This document shows positions 10,440 to 22,500 of a stretch of 64,000 nt of DNA, piece by piece (positions within the stretch are counted from its first letter, which is position 1; every line of letters begins with the position of its first letter). The notes under the pieces are model-generated. The model was given only the letters and a program-made list of their open reading frames with translations, did not search any database and had not been told where the DNA came from. Source of the stretch: Anas platyrhynchos. Taxonomy: Eukaryota > Chordata > Aves > Anseriformes > Anatidae. The translations under genes were made by a program, and so were the position numbers. The stretch lies in assembly GCF_047663525.1 (NCBI RefSeq), contig NC_092592.1, forward strand, positions 23,022,501 to 23,086,500, given 5' to 3'.

Positions 10440-13400
10440 AACCTTAGGATTTGACAGCTGCACTTTGAAATATACCACACGTGACACGACAGTTTCACAT
10501 TTATGGAAGCTGCTTTTTCAGCACCAGTTCAGTGTTATCTCTTTTCCCTCCTTCCCTTCACGTGTGGTCCCTACATCACTCCCATCTCCACATGCTTCCT
10601 TTCCCTGATTCGGTCTTTGGTCAACAGTTAGAGGCAGAAAGGAAAACCTAGTGCTCTCCCTGAGGGGGGCTGTGTTAGTGCAGCTTCTCGGCCTGCTGGG
10701 ACTGCGGTGTGCACAGGAGGAATAATAGGGCACAGGGCAGTGAGGAAGTGTGATGCAGCTGTGTGATCAATGTCCCTTGTGTGCAGGGCACGGCTGCTCT
10801 TCCTGATACAATGATTCTCTTGCAAGTAATGCCAAGCAAAAAGCAAAGCTTCCCTCTCAGGGTTAGAGTTTGGACTAAAGAAAGAAAAAGCTTTGATGAG
10901 GTTCTCATGTAAGTCTTCAGTTACTCCTGGCCAGGTCTGTGCCACCCCTGCGTTCGCTCTGTGCCTGAACTCACCCCTGTGGAGCTGTGCTCCAGCTGAG
11001 CAAGGGACACAGTGCTGGCCCCAGGAACAGCCCCATGCCCTGAGTGGTCTTAGCTACATGAGCAATGAATTGTCATCGGCCCTGCTCACAGAGTCTCAAT
11101 AAATGCCTGAGGACAGACAGCCCACAGGCACCCAGAAGAATGTCACCTGGCTGTAAATGTTCTGTAGCATCGCAGGGGGTCCCCTCCTCCCCACTCAAGA
11201 GCAAATGTCCTGCCTTTAGCACAGTCTGCCCCTGCAATGCCCACAGGTTTGCCCCTAGAAGAGGAGTTTGTTCGCCCAGGCTGCAATGTGAGTTTGGCCT
11301 GTCCCCAGGGGCCCTTCCCTGCTGGCATTGACCTCATTCCCTGTTAACTGGGACTGCAGCAGGGCACTGGCAAGGCTGTAGAGCCACAGCCAGTCACTGG
11401 TCAGCCGGTGTGCCCCTTAGAAGCAAAGGATGTGAGCTCGTGAAGGATGCACCTTCCTGGGTGAGAAGGACACACTTTATGTCTGTGTCAGCACCAAGAT
11501 TCGCCCACTTTCCCCAAAGCCAGTCCTGTTCTCCTCTTGGCAAACCACTAGCTGTTGAAGATGTGTGTGCAGGGACAGCAGGTGGACCCTAGGATATATA
11601 GCACAGCCCAGGGAGAATACAAGAAACTCTAGTTTTCTCACAGAACATCTTCCTGTCTTTATCTTGACAACTGAGGTGCTGACCCTATTCACATAGAAAT
11701 CAGCAGCTCTATTCTCACCAAGTGCAGCAGTGCCAGACCTTCCAAACTGGAGACAAAAACATTTAAAGCACCAGTGTGGTGATGGTAACAATAGAAGGAA
11801 TGTCAAAGTCGCACACACATATTTTAGGCACAGGAGTTGATTTCTACTTCAAAGTAAACGAGGTGATGTGGTCCCAGCTGAAGCACTCTCTCTAATAGCA
11901 CCCTTTTGCAGAGAGGAAAGTACTTACAAGATTTTTACCTGAATCCACATGGAAATAAGGTAGTCCCCGGGTAGCCAAAGTGCCTCTTTGGCATTAAAGG
12001 TGTCTGCCACAGAAAGGAGCATCTAATGAAACACCCCTTTCAGTGTTCCTGACACAGGCTGTAGGTAAGAGGGAAGATCCTGTTTGAAGCAACCCTCCAA
12101 AAAAACATACAAGTTACAACATTTTTTGTTTACAATACAGACACAGATACATACAAACACAAGTATTGTGCTGCACAGATGTGCTTCCCCCCAGATCTCT
12201 GTGTGCAACACAACGTGGTTATCATGGTACTTTAGGTGTCTTTTGCCATATACTATATAGCAAAGGTACTTCCTCACACAGGTGGGAATCAGGAGAAAGA
12301 GATTTCTGGCTGAGAGAGGGAACTGGTGCAAGAAGTGGTATTTGTTCCCAGGTGTACTTTGCAAAGAAAATCCCAGAGGCTGTGCCACTCACCAGCAAGC
12401 AGAAGCATGACCACCAGTGAACAGTGATTGTTAGCCTTCATCTCCACACCCAAGAAGCACCCAAACTGGGCAGACACTCAGTATTTCCTCTCTTGCCCCA
12501 GTTATCTCTTTCCTCCAAAGACATGGCAGACAACCTCTCTGAGATCTACACAGAGCAATCAAAAATGTTACCACCCTCAGGCAGGTGTGACTGTTCAGTA
12601 TCTGAGGCTGTTGGTGAAGGGTCACACGAAAGCTCCTCCATCTACTTCAGCACAAAGCCAGCCGATCTGAAATCACCTTCTGTGGACGGGTGGGAACAGA
12701 CACCTGGTGCATGGCAGCATCTTTGACTCCTCCAGCAGTTTGCAACATGATCCAGCTGTTAGATCTTTAATAACCCATTCCTTTTTTGTGCTAAAATTTG
12801 TCATCGGAAACACAGGAACATAGGAAATGCCAAGTGACATCAGATCAGTGTTGTGACTCCTAACACGCTCAGCTACTACAAACCGAGTACTAGCACTGTG
12901 CAGTACCAGATGTGCTTTGCCCCGGCTGCTCATAATTGCCACCGAGGTCTATGGTCTTCAGAGAATGGCTTAGCCCTGCAGCCTTGAATTCAATCCTCCA
13001 GCCAAAATACCTATAATCACCACCCCTAATAATGCTGCCCACTTGCATTGCTATCTGATGCTTTTTAGCCTTCCTATGTTCTTGGCCTCAATGACTTCTG
13101 GGGAAAAGGAACTCTTCCACTACTTACACAACAACATTGCACTGTACAGTTCATGTCCTTCTAGGTTTAAATCTCCAGGAGACTTGCATGAACCAAAGAA
13201 AGTTAAATAAAGCAGGACCTCTACATAGCAAAGGAAATAAAATATTATATAATAACATAGGGTTAGTTTAAATTCATATTTGCCCTCAGTGCTAGGTAAT
13301 CAACCAACTGTATAAAAACATATTTTTCTCGAAATCAAATACATCTTACTATATAAAAATAGCACTGTGAAAGCAAGCCAATTTGTGAAAAAAAATAATA

Positions 13401-13547
13401 ATAAAATAAAAACACCTTTGGAAATGCATGAAGCGTTGCTTTTGTGCTGCATGATAACAGTGAAATGTATTCATTCCCTAATACTGGTTATCTGTTCTCT
13501 GGGTCCTACAGTAAGAACTCCTGTAGACGGCTTACAATGCTTGCCTC

Positions 13548-13563
13548 TTACATCTTGAACCTC
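13548..13563 (-). CDS. CXCL12: CXCL12 coding part of exon 4 (beta-specific tail)
   Basis: Only 16 coding nt: G completing Lys89, then AGG TTC AAG ATG TAA (Arg-Phe-Lys-Met-stop). The acceptor AG is at 13565-13564, behind a moderately pyrimidine-rich tract (13566-13590 on the minus strand). The rest of the exon is 3'UTR. It is too short for ORF detection and was found by searching for the expected beta tail. Confidence 0.92.
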
Positions 13564-16500
13564 CTGTTGATGAAGAACAGAGTGAAACACTATTAAGGTC
13601 TATTTCAGTTGCAAAAGCTTTGATATCAGGCCTAGTCAAACAGCAAATTTGCATCTGGACTAACCCAAAGGCATTTCTTTTGCAGTCCCTCCAACCAGTA
13701 TGCACCAAACAGTTTGGGAAAAGTTCTCCACAAGGAGCTGCTGGGGCCCAGAAGGGCAAACCCAGCCACGGGAGTTATTTTGGGCAGGTTGTGCTCGTCA
13801 CAGTTAGTAAGGTGTTCAGAGCTAATATAAGAGGAAGGCTGGCTAGGAAGCTTATTCTGGACTTGAAAGCCAGAGCAGAGAATTATCGGTGGGCAAAGAC
13901 ACTTAGAAAAAAAAAAGGCAGGAAAAGGAGGGATTAATCATCTGTGAGAGGTCCCAGTAACGGAGTGAGTGGCACTGGGAGTGCCTCCTCTCCTTCCCCA
14001 CCCCACAGCTCTGCTGGAGAACCTGGACTGCATCTCTTGTGCTCCACAGGGGTCTGCAAGGGTGCCAGGTGTCTGTGTGGGTGGAGGAACACAGAGGACA
14101 GCCCACGCTCTGCTCTTGTTCAGCTCCCGTGATGGGGAGGATGGAGAGCGGAGGCCTCAGACCAGTGTGAGCACGGTACCCAGGAAGAGTGGTGGGTTAG
14201 GGATCACAGCACAGTGCAAGTGTTTTGTGGGCGTGGATGTGGACCAGATTCACTCAGAACAAGGAGCCAGGCTGTGCTGGTGGCCTCCAGCTTTTGTCCG
14301 AAGTGACCCCTATTCCTGCTCCAACTGATTGATCTTTTACCATCCAGACGAGGTTACTAAAGCTGAGCTACAAGTGTCAGAGGGTAAACACCAGGTATTC
14401 AAAAAACCCTGATGTCTTGATGTCTTGCCTCGCCTACAGGAGCTAGACAAAGATCCCTTTCAATGCCTGCTGGGCAAGTAAGACTGTGTAAACACAGCCA
14501 GCAATGGTTGTGGCTACTCTTGGTGAAGGTAGCCTCAGAAAATTCATCTAGGCATAAAGAGGGTGACTAAACCATAAGAAAGATTTTCCTTTTGAAAATA
14601 TTCTTTCCAGTATCCCACACCGGTAGCCCTAATTCTTTTGGTGCAGAAAGGCAGGACACACTATCCTGATGGTACAAAACAACCTGGGACACCCAGAGGG
14701 TTGGTGTAGGTAACACCAATCTCTGAGATTTGTCTCAAATCTCCTACAAGAGAGGTGTTAACTCACCACTGATGCAACGTTTCATGCTGTCACTGCCCAA
14801 TGCTGCATTTGTCATTGAAAAACACCAGTGCCAAATTCACAGCTGTTATTTATAGTTTAACTCTGTCACTTTAGTAGTGGAGGAATAAGAACAGCTTAAA
14901 AGACAGAGGACATCCCAACTTTTACTATACTTTTGACTTTGGCCTTGCTTCAGGGCTCTTTGGCCTCTTTGGGTAACAGTTCTCCCATCTGTAAAATGGG
15001 ATGGCCAGGCTTTAGGCAGCATCTCTACAAAGGAGACTGCAAGAATGAGGCAGATCATGCCCAGAGACTGCTGACATTAGAAACCATGGGGATATTGCAC
15101 AGATCCCTCTGGGAAGTTCAATATGGGTAAAATGCATTATCCCAAATGTTTTTGCCCAGTCCCCTCCTTGCCCTGGTCTCCCTGTGGAGGAAATCAGGCA
15201 TACAGATTGGACAGGAATCAATGTCCTACTCTACGTATGATTGCAACCTAGTGAGAAACAGCCAAATATTTTATTGCATTCCTCGTGTCCCTTAGAAAAC
15301 TGAAATATGCAGTGCCATTAAAGCATGGCCACTTTGAAATGAAATAACTTAGCCAAACTCCCCCTTGGTGTGACAAAACTGACATCAACACAGCCACACT
15401 ACAGCTTTACACAAGGGTTCAAAAATTCTGTCCCATTCACCCCCACCACCACTGTGGCTGAACTTTTCCCCTGCTCTAAGAGCTTTATCTATATAATACC
15501 CCTTTGCAGGGAGGGTAGAGTTGTTATCTTCAACAAACATGGGGAAAAATGGAGGCCTGGACAGGCTAATGTATTTGCCCAGTATCATATAGGATGGTCT
15601 GTGGAAGAGCAGGGATGTGAACCTGGGGTATCCCAGCTCAGAAACTAATGCCTCCTACCATTCTTTCTCCCTGGAGACTTTAGTGGTGTTGCACGGGAAG
15701 GGCAGAGTGGGCCCCGTTTCTTCTGTTGCTTTTTTTTATGAGTGCGATGACGTGGTCTAAATTAAAAGAAAAATACAAAGAGACTGCCGTAAATTATCCA
15801 TATACAAAGGCCTTATTCACGTTTATTCTATGTCCCCTTCACATCTTGCTGGCAGGGTGAAAATGAAGATAACATCCCCCTCCACATGCCCTCTGCCTCG
15901 GAGGAACACAAGGCAAATGGAAGTGCCCTGGTGACAGGCCATTTGCAAGTCCTGGGGCCAGAAGTTTTTCCCCAAAACACTGACACCTCCCCAGATGCCT
16001 GCCAGAACTTGTTAGCCAGGAGCCTCTCTATCAACATGGCACCCAATGAGGTACAACGAGATTGGAGGGGGCTGGATTTCTGGCTTCCCACCCACCATTT
16101 CCACCAATATCCACATGAGCCGGTTGTTTTCCTATGGGATTTATGGGCAGTCAGTGCCTTAAAATGAGGCTGTGGAAACATTAGCCTACACTGTACCCCA
16201 CTGTGCAGAGCAGCCACCCAGCACATGCTTGGTGGAAGTACCAGGAGGCTGTTGTTTTGGTGTCTTGCACTCCGGCCCTTATTTAGTAACGAGATTAGAA
16301 ACGAGGAAGAGCTGCCACACTTGGGTTTACAAGTGCTACAGAGGAAGGCAGCAACAGGGCTTAGCTTTCCTCATAACCAGCCCCTGGAAGTCAGGAGTTT
16401 CCTTTCCTTTCTCCCAAAGGGCTTGGAGGAAAAGCTTTTCCTATTTGGCTTTGTTATTTTCTCCAGATCCATCAACTCTCTTGTCTGTGCCAGAAGTAAC

Positions 16501-19500
16501 AACTGAGCTTAATGGACTCCAACATCTTGGGCTGAGGGGAAGTTTTGAGCTGGGACTAAGTCAACGTGACAATGGACAAGCCAGGATCATTCTCTGATCT
16601 CTGCTTATTTTGGGCTCTGTTAACTCCACAAGGGCCTGATTTTGCAAATCCTTGCATGAAGGGAAAAGGGAAAGACAGTCAAGGTGGGACTGTAAATGAG
16701 GACTGGGATTGCCTCGAAGTGGTAAAGGATTTGCTAGCTGATTCAAGAAAGGACTGATTTGCCCCTTGTCTTTAAAATGGATGAGTGTTGGATGATGTTG
16801 GCCACAGCAGTTGCACAATGATTTTTAAAGCCAGTTAAGGAGTTTGGACTCCTGACAGCTTGAATGTATTTTACTGATGTCTCGTAAGTACGTATATTAC
16901 ATGGAGATGTGATGAATATCAAGCAATAATAAAGGCTAAGCAGGATTAATGAGCAAAATAATTCCCTACTAAAAACCATATCTACTTTCATAATCACCTG
17001 TATTAGACTACTATGCCCTATGACCTTTTGATTGCCTTTAGCTGTAAATTATAGCACAGAATATACTCTCAAGTGGAAGCACTGGTATTGATTAAGATGT
17101 CTTGACAGTTTGGATTTTACTTAAGCAATTACAAGAGCCCTTTCTACAAAACGTATTGATTTTATTCCAGAAAAATAAATTCCCATGTACAATTGGGTTT
17201 TCATAACATGAAACAATTAGCCATTTTATTGCTAGTGCATATAGGGTAATGTCACATTTCATACAATTTCAGTACAAGTGAAAAAATATAATATATGGCT
17301 GATTGAAACTGATAGCTACATTAACATTTATAGATCTATATAGATTTATTTTACAAGCTGTTAGTAGTTTAGAAGGATATCGGTGTTTTAAACTACCAAC
17401 ATTCATATGGCTCCAATTCAAATATATGAATTGCTTGATGCGCTATAAATATATTCCAAATACATTTTGTTGAAGAAGTCAAAGCTGTGCACTAAAATAT
17501 ATCAAAAACATGCCTCGTGAAAATGCTACAGACAGAGCCCTGACTGTCTATGGAGTATGAAAATGCCACTGATGCTAGCATTAATAGTTGGAAAATGAAA
17601 ATAATGCCATGATTACTGGGATTAGGTGATGGAGATGTATGCTGTGATCTTATTTAATAGAATTGGGACCAAATTCTTTTCTGTTAATCAATGTAAATCA
17701 GGATGAAATCCACAGAAATAGCAGAGTTGCTTCTGGATGAAAGTTAGGTTAACCAAAAACCAGAAACTGGTTGGAGATCAGGTGTAGGCTCACTGGTTTC
17801 AGTAGAGCTGGCCCCAGATCTTCACCAGTGTAAGTGAGAGCAGAAGGTGCTCCAGCTGTGTTGTTCCCCATGGCTGGCAGGCAGGATGTGAGCTTATAAT
17901 CACATTTAGCCAACCCTGCAAATTTCTTAAGTGCCTCCTAAGTTTCAAGTCTTATGAACAGCACCAAAGGCTTCACTGGGGCTGACAGCAAACAGAAACT
18001 TAGGCAGGGACTTGAGGATTTTCCAAGGACGGGGAAAAAAGTAGCCCAAGCCCCTGGAATAGTCAGCATGGGCCACATCCTGCTCTTAGATTCAGCTGTG
18101 CCCAAATCCAAAGCCATCCTGCCAGCATTAACATGGATTACCTCTGCAGAGAATTTGCCCGAAGGATGAGAGGGCCAAGTGCTGGCAGCAAAGAAGGCAC
18201 TGAGCATCGGATGAGATGGGGAGAGCTGGCAGGGCTGGAATCACAGTCAGTTGGTAGCTGGCTTTCCTCCCTCCTCCTCCTCACTCTTGATCCCAAAAAG
18301 GCCAGATAGAAAAATGTCTCTGCCTTTGGTACCATTTTTCCCCTTGGTTATTGTAAAACCACAGGGGAACAAAGACTTTTTCTTCCTTTACTCCTCTCTT
18401 GGAGGATGTGTGTGCATAGCAGACAGTGGAGGGCGTTCAGCTACCTGTACGGCCTCACACCTGCCCTGGGGCTGTACCCTTCCCCACCTTTCTCCAAGAA
18501 CTCACTGCGTTTGCAAATGACTTGATTCCAACCCTGCCTTTACCCTACAGAGGCAGCGGGGACAAGGTTCAGCACGGTTACAGCAGGTTACTGAGGGGTG
18601 GCAATGTGGTGGCAGTGGTGGGAGGGACTCTGAGTGCACAGGTGGGCTCGCTGGCCAAACTGCCACTGCAGCCTGGGGCCCTGGGGCCCATTGCTTCTTC
18701 TCATCTACTCCAGCAAAGCTGGAGCACTCCCCTGCAACTCAGCACAGAAATGCTCTCTGTGCTGCTCTTGCTCACCGTAAAATTTGACTGAGATAGGCTG
18801 GGTCCTCCTCAGGATAGCCATGACCAGCCACTCACAAGAGGAATAAAGTTGGAGGAAGAGTATGAATTCGCCAAGCATGGCTGGCTTTGTGGGAGAGCCT
18901 TACTCATGGCAGCACATCTTGCCTTGGCCGAGATTATTAGCACTCCACAATGGCCAGCAGAGAAACAATTTTTATTGCCAAGATGCACTCAGTTTCATCC
19001 GCCTGTGCAAGCAGACCCCCAGTGTAACATGGAGAAGGGGCTCCAAAGAAATTGGAACATTACAGATTTTGAAGTAATTGTAGTTTTGCTTGGGGAAGAG
19101 GAGGTGTAAAGGAAGCATTTTCCTTGGGAGAACGGCTCTTTTTAAAAAAGGATGAGTTGGGGACCTCAGCACAGAATCTTTAGGATGGATTTTGCCTCAA
19201 ATCCCGGCAAAACTCTTAGTTTAACATTTAGGATATGCGAGAAGCTGTTGTTTTAATACAGACTAGGTCAACTCCAAACCCATCTTCAAAACAATATCTG
19301 ATTCCACGAGTACTTTGTCCGCATGGTTAAAGCCAGCCCTTAATGTTCTACCCTTGAATAACTCAGGATGTGTTAGCTGTTAAGTCCATTTGTCTCTTGC
19401 CTTACTTGTTTAAAGCTTTCTCCAGATATTCCTGGATCCACTTTAGCTTGGGATCAATGCACACTTGCTTGCTGTTGCTCTTAAGCCTTGCACTGCCAAA

Positions 19501-22500
19501 GGAGAAAAGTCAGGGTGAGTCTTGTGTGTGGCACCCCTCAGCCCACACCCCCCCCCCCCCCCCGCACACCTTATTCTGCACACAGGTTTGCAACCCTATT
19601 ACACACAGTAGAGCTGTGTCTGACTTCCCTGGGTGTCAGTGCTGCTCTCAGATGACTTCTGAAGAGGCTGGGAGATCCCTGCCACTCTCAATGAACCTGC
19701 TCTAAATACAGTTCGGAGCACTGGTAGGGTTTGTCATCCCCAGTGCTGATTCCTGTGCTGGGGTGCGTGCTGAGGAGATGACATGCAGAACTTGAATCTA
19801 AGTTTTCCAATTCCTATCTAGGCTGCTACATGTTCAGTGCTGGGAACAGCTAAATTTCATTTGAAAAGATTAGTGTGGTAAATACAGGTCATTTCTGCAA
19901 GGAGTTAATTAAGAACATCTTTCAGATTCAACCACAAAGTAAATGTTTGCACGTTTTGAAGATGGACACCAAACCATTTCTCCTGAGTGTCCTGAAAGGG
20001 TTTGGTCACCCCTTCACTTTTTGTTTTACTCTAAGGCTACTCAAAGGCTACAAGGCTCTATACAAGGCTATCAGGCTACATGCAGGAAGATAACTGTGTT
20101 CCACCATAGTACCAGAGACAAATTTTCCCTGAATATATATTCAGTCAGCACTGGAAAAAAAAAAAAAAAAAAAAAAGCAGAAATTTCTTGAGGGGCTTCT
20201 CCTGCATGTCTGAGCTGCTCCTTCCCAGCCATACTTTAGCTAATTTGAATCTGCTAAGAAGTCACAGAAAAGGGGACACCTGTCAGAAGAAAATTCCCTG
20301 TGATGACCTGGGGTTTGGGCTACCTGCATTTTTCATACAGGAGCAGTATGAACAGCTTGCCACCCATACGAGGAGGTCTGACCCTCCAGGGCCTCTGAAG
20401 AGTGTGGTGATCCCTCGCTTTCCTCGGAAGGCCCTGCCTCTGCCCCAGCTGCTCAGAAGCCTCCCCTTAAACAGCCTTGCCATGTAAAAGTGCCAAGAAC
20501 AGCAATTTCATGGAAATGCCCATAGGAGTAAGTTCAGTTCTTGCTTAAGCATTTTGTTGAATCAAGGCCAAAATGTTCCCGACTTCATAAAGCGAAGTCT
20601 GCAGAATATAAAAATGTGGAGTAAGAAGAGGTCAAAAAGGCTCCTTGGTCTGAAGTTATGCAACAACACAGTTGTAACATAAACACATTGAAGATCCAGT
20701 CCTGCAAGCCCCGTGCCAATAAAGTGATGAATGGGCCTAATTCATATTTCCCTTACAGTAGTGCCAAGCTGGAGAATTTCCAGTGAAGTGATACCAACAG
20801 TGAGAATGGATTTGCTGATGTTAGCAGTGCTGGGCAAGTACTAAGCTGGCCGTATGGAGTACAGAACCAAAAGCACACGTAACCACCCTCCCGCCACAGG
20901 AGATGGAACTCCCCTCATCAAGGATTAAGACATTGATTTTTTAGACATTTATTTCAGAGTCTGGCAGCCCCTGCTGCTTGCATGGCTGTGGCATGTGTAA
21001 GGAGTGTTCGTCTGAATGGGCTTTGGTGTATTCTTTAGGATGCAATTAAGTGCATGCTAAAAATGCCTATTTCCATGTGTTGAAAAGCAGGGAAATTGGG
21101 ATGGGCTTCGTAGAAGCAGACATCCACAAAGGAGAGCTCTGGATCTGGGGAGATGACTCCCGGTGGAACTGGAGACAAAGGCCTGCTCTTAGGCTTTTTG
21201 TTCAGGTACAATTCCCCTCAAATATAAAGGGAAATGTACTTGATTGAAAAAGCCTGAGCTCTTTCCTTAAAAACCTATATGCATTCAGTGACATTCTCTA
21301 CTCTTGCAAACAGCTTTTAAGTCACTCAGACTTTCACTGTGTAACATGTATCTAATGAATTCAGAGTGTGGTTGAGCTGAGAAACCATTTCAAGCATCAA
21401 AACGATAAATTAGTTTTGATTCCATTTCAACTCCTCTTTTAGCAAAACTCAAACTTTCAGGAGCATTTGGAGGGAAGTTTTTGGTTTAAGTACCTCACAT
21501 CTGTAAGTAACAGAAAGATGGTGACCTGTAGGTTCATGTGTTCTGTCTGCTACTGGATCCTGTTCCAAACAGACACACTTGGATCAGGAATGGGGCAAGA
21601 ACACACACTGTGTTTCTGTATTTCATGCTCTTAACCATTCTCTAATGACTATGATCCCACATTAATTAAAAGAAAAACTATATACTGTATCCAATATTAA
21701 GTGCCTGCTGTTTTCTTGAATCTACTTCAGAAAATTCCAGATCTTCTACAAAGCCTTAGCATTGGGACCCTTATGACACCGACTGACAGTCCCAGAACAC
21801 AAATCCATACACTATTTGCCTTTTGGATGCTTGCCTCCAAAATTGTTTATAGGTAGAGATCAGAGTTAGTCACAGCTGGTTTTGCCATTTTTCTGAATGG
21901 AAATTATTTCTCAGCTGGGTTTTACATTTTTTCTTACTGTCCTCCACCAAGTCCTAAGGCAGAACCACACATGTGAAAATGTAGATGATCTACACAAAAG
22001 TGGTTTTAAAAAAAATAAATCATATGAATAAAAAAATGTTCATGAATTGATGCACACCCTTAAATACATCTGTATATTCCTGAGAAATATCACATCAGTT
22101 TTCTCAATGCAGAAATGTTTTGGATGACAAAGAATGGATTTTTACAGCATTTAATTTACAACTGGAACAGCTCAACGTGAATCCACACAGAAACCCAGTG
22201 CAGTCACTGAGACCCCCCCTTCCAAGGTCAGTAGAAGTTGATGGTAGTAATGCTCCCTTGCAATGAAAAGATGAATGCTGATTTTTGTCCCTCTGAAGGA
22301 GGGATTCACCCATGAAAAAATGAACCCAAAAGACCCCCTTAAAATCACACACAGAAAATAAAAATCAACAACCTCATTTTTCTGAAAACCAGTGTTTCTT
22401 TTTAGCAAAAAGGGAGAGGTGATTTTCCATTGGGAATGCACCTTTTCTCTCCTGCTGTGATCTGTGACATACTGGAGCCAGACACTGCCTGCTAAGTGTG

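Larger units (their letters stand above)
9640..13547 (-). other. CXCL12: CXCL12 beta 3'UTR (probable)
   Basis: This is the stretch below the beta stop codon. Scanning by eye, I saw no canonical AATAAA on the minus strand until two near the far end, at 9,723-9,728 and 9,661-9,666, with cleavage expected about 10-30 nt further down. That implies a 3'UTR of about 3.8-3.9 kb, in line with the long beta 3'UTR known in mammals. The last 800 bases are AT-rich and contain minus-strand ATTTA motifs, which fits regulated mRNA stability. ORFs in this stretch (such as 10,628-10,945) resemble nothing and are ignored. The exact end is inferred. Confidence 0.6.
17140..19401 (-). other. CXCL12: CXCL12 alpha 3'UTR / proximal intron 3 (extent uncertain)
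   Basis: When the exon 3 donor is not cut, transcription continues here and must end in this stretch. Minus-strand AATAAA hexamers occur at 18,971-18,976, 17,345-17,350, 17,225-17,230 and 17,161-17,166. The last would give a 3'UTR of about 2.2 kb; the first only about 0.4 kb. The lower part (16,850-17,660) is AT-rich and free of simple repeats. An old palindromic repeat sits at 17,664-17,848. Spliced as beta, all of this is intron. Confidence 0.45.
13564..19404 (-). other. CXCL12: CXCL12 intron 3 (beta splicing)
   Basis: About 5.84 kb from GTAAGG at 19,405 to CAACAG at 13,564. The exon 3 side doubles as alpha 3'UTR. Two MIR-like fragments lie at 14,935-15,030 and 15,520-15,660, and an AT-rich conserved-looking block at 16,850-17,660. 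I looked for the lysine/arginine-rich gamma-isoform exon known in mammals and did not find it. Confidence 0.8.

Noticed and set aside
10628-10945. ORFs within the CXCL12 beta 3'UTR
   Set aside because: Overlapping frames on both strands with no similarity; they lie in probable 3'UTR.
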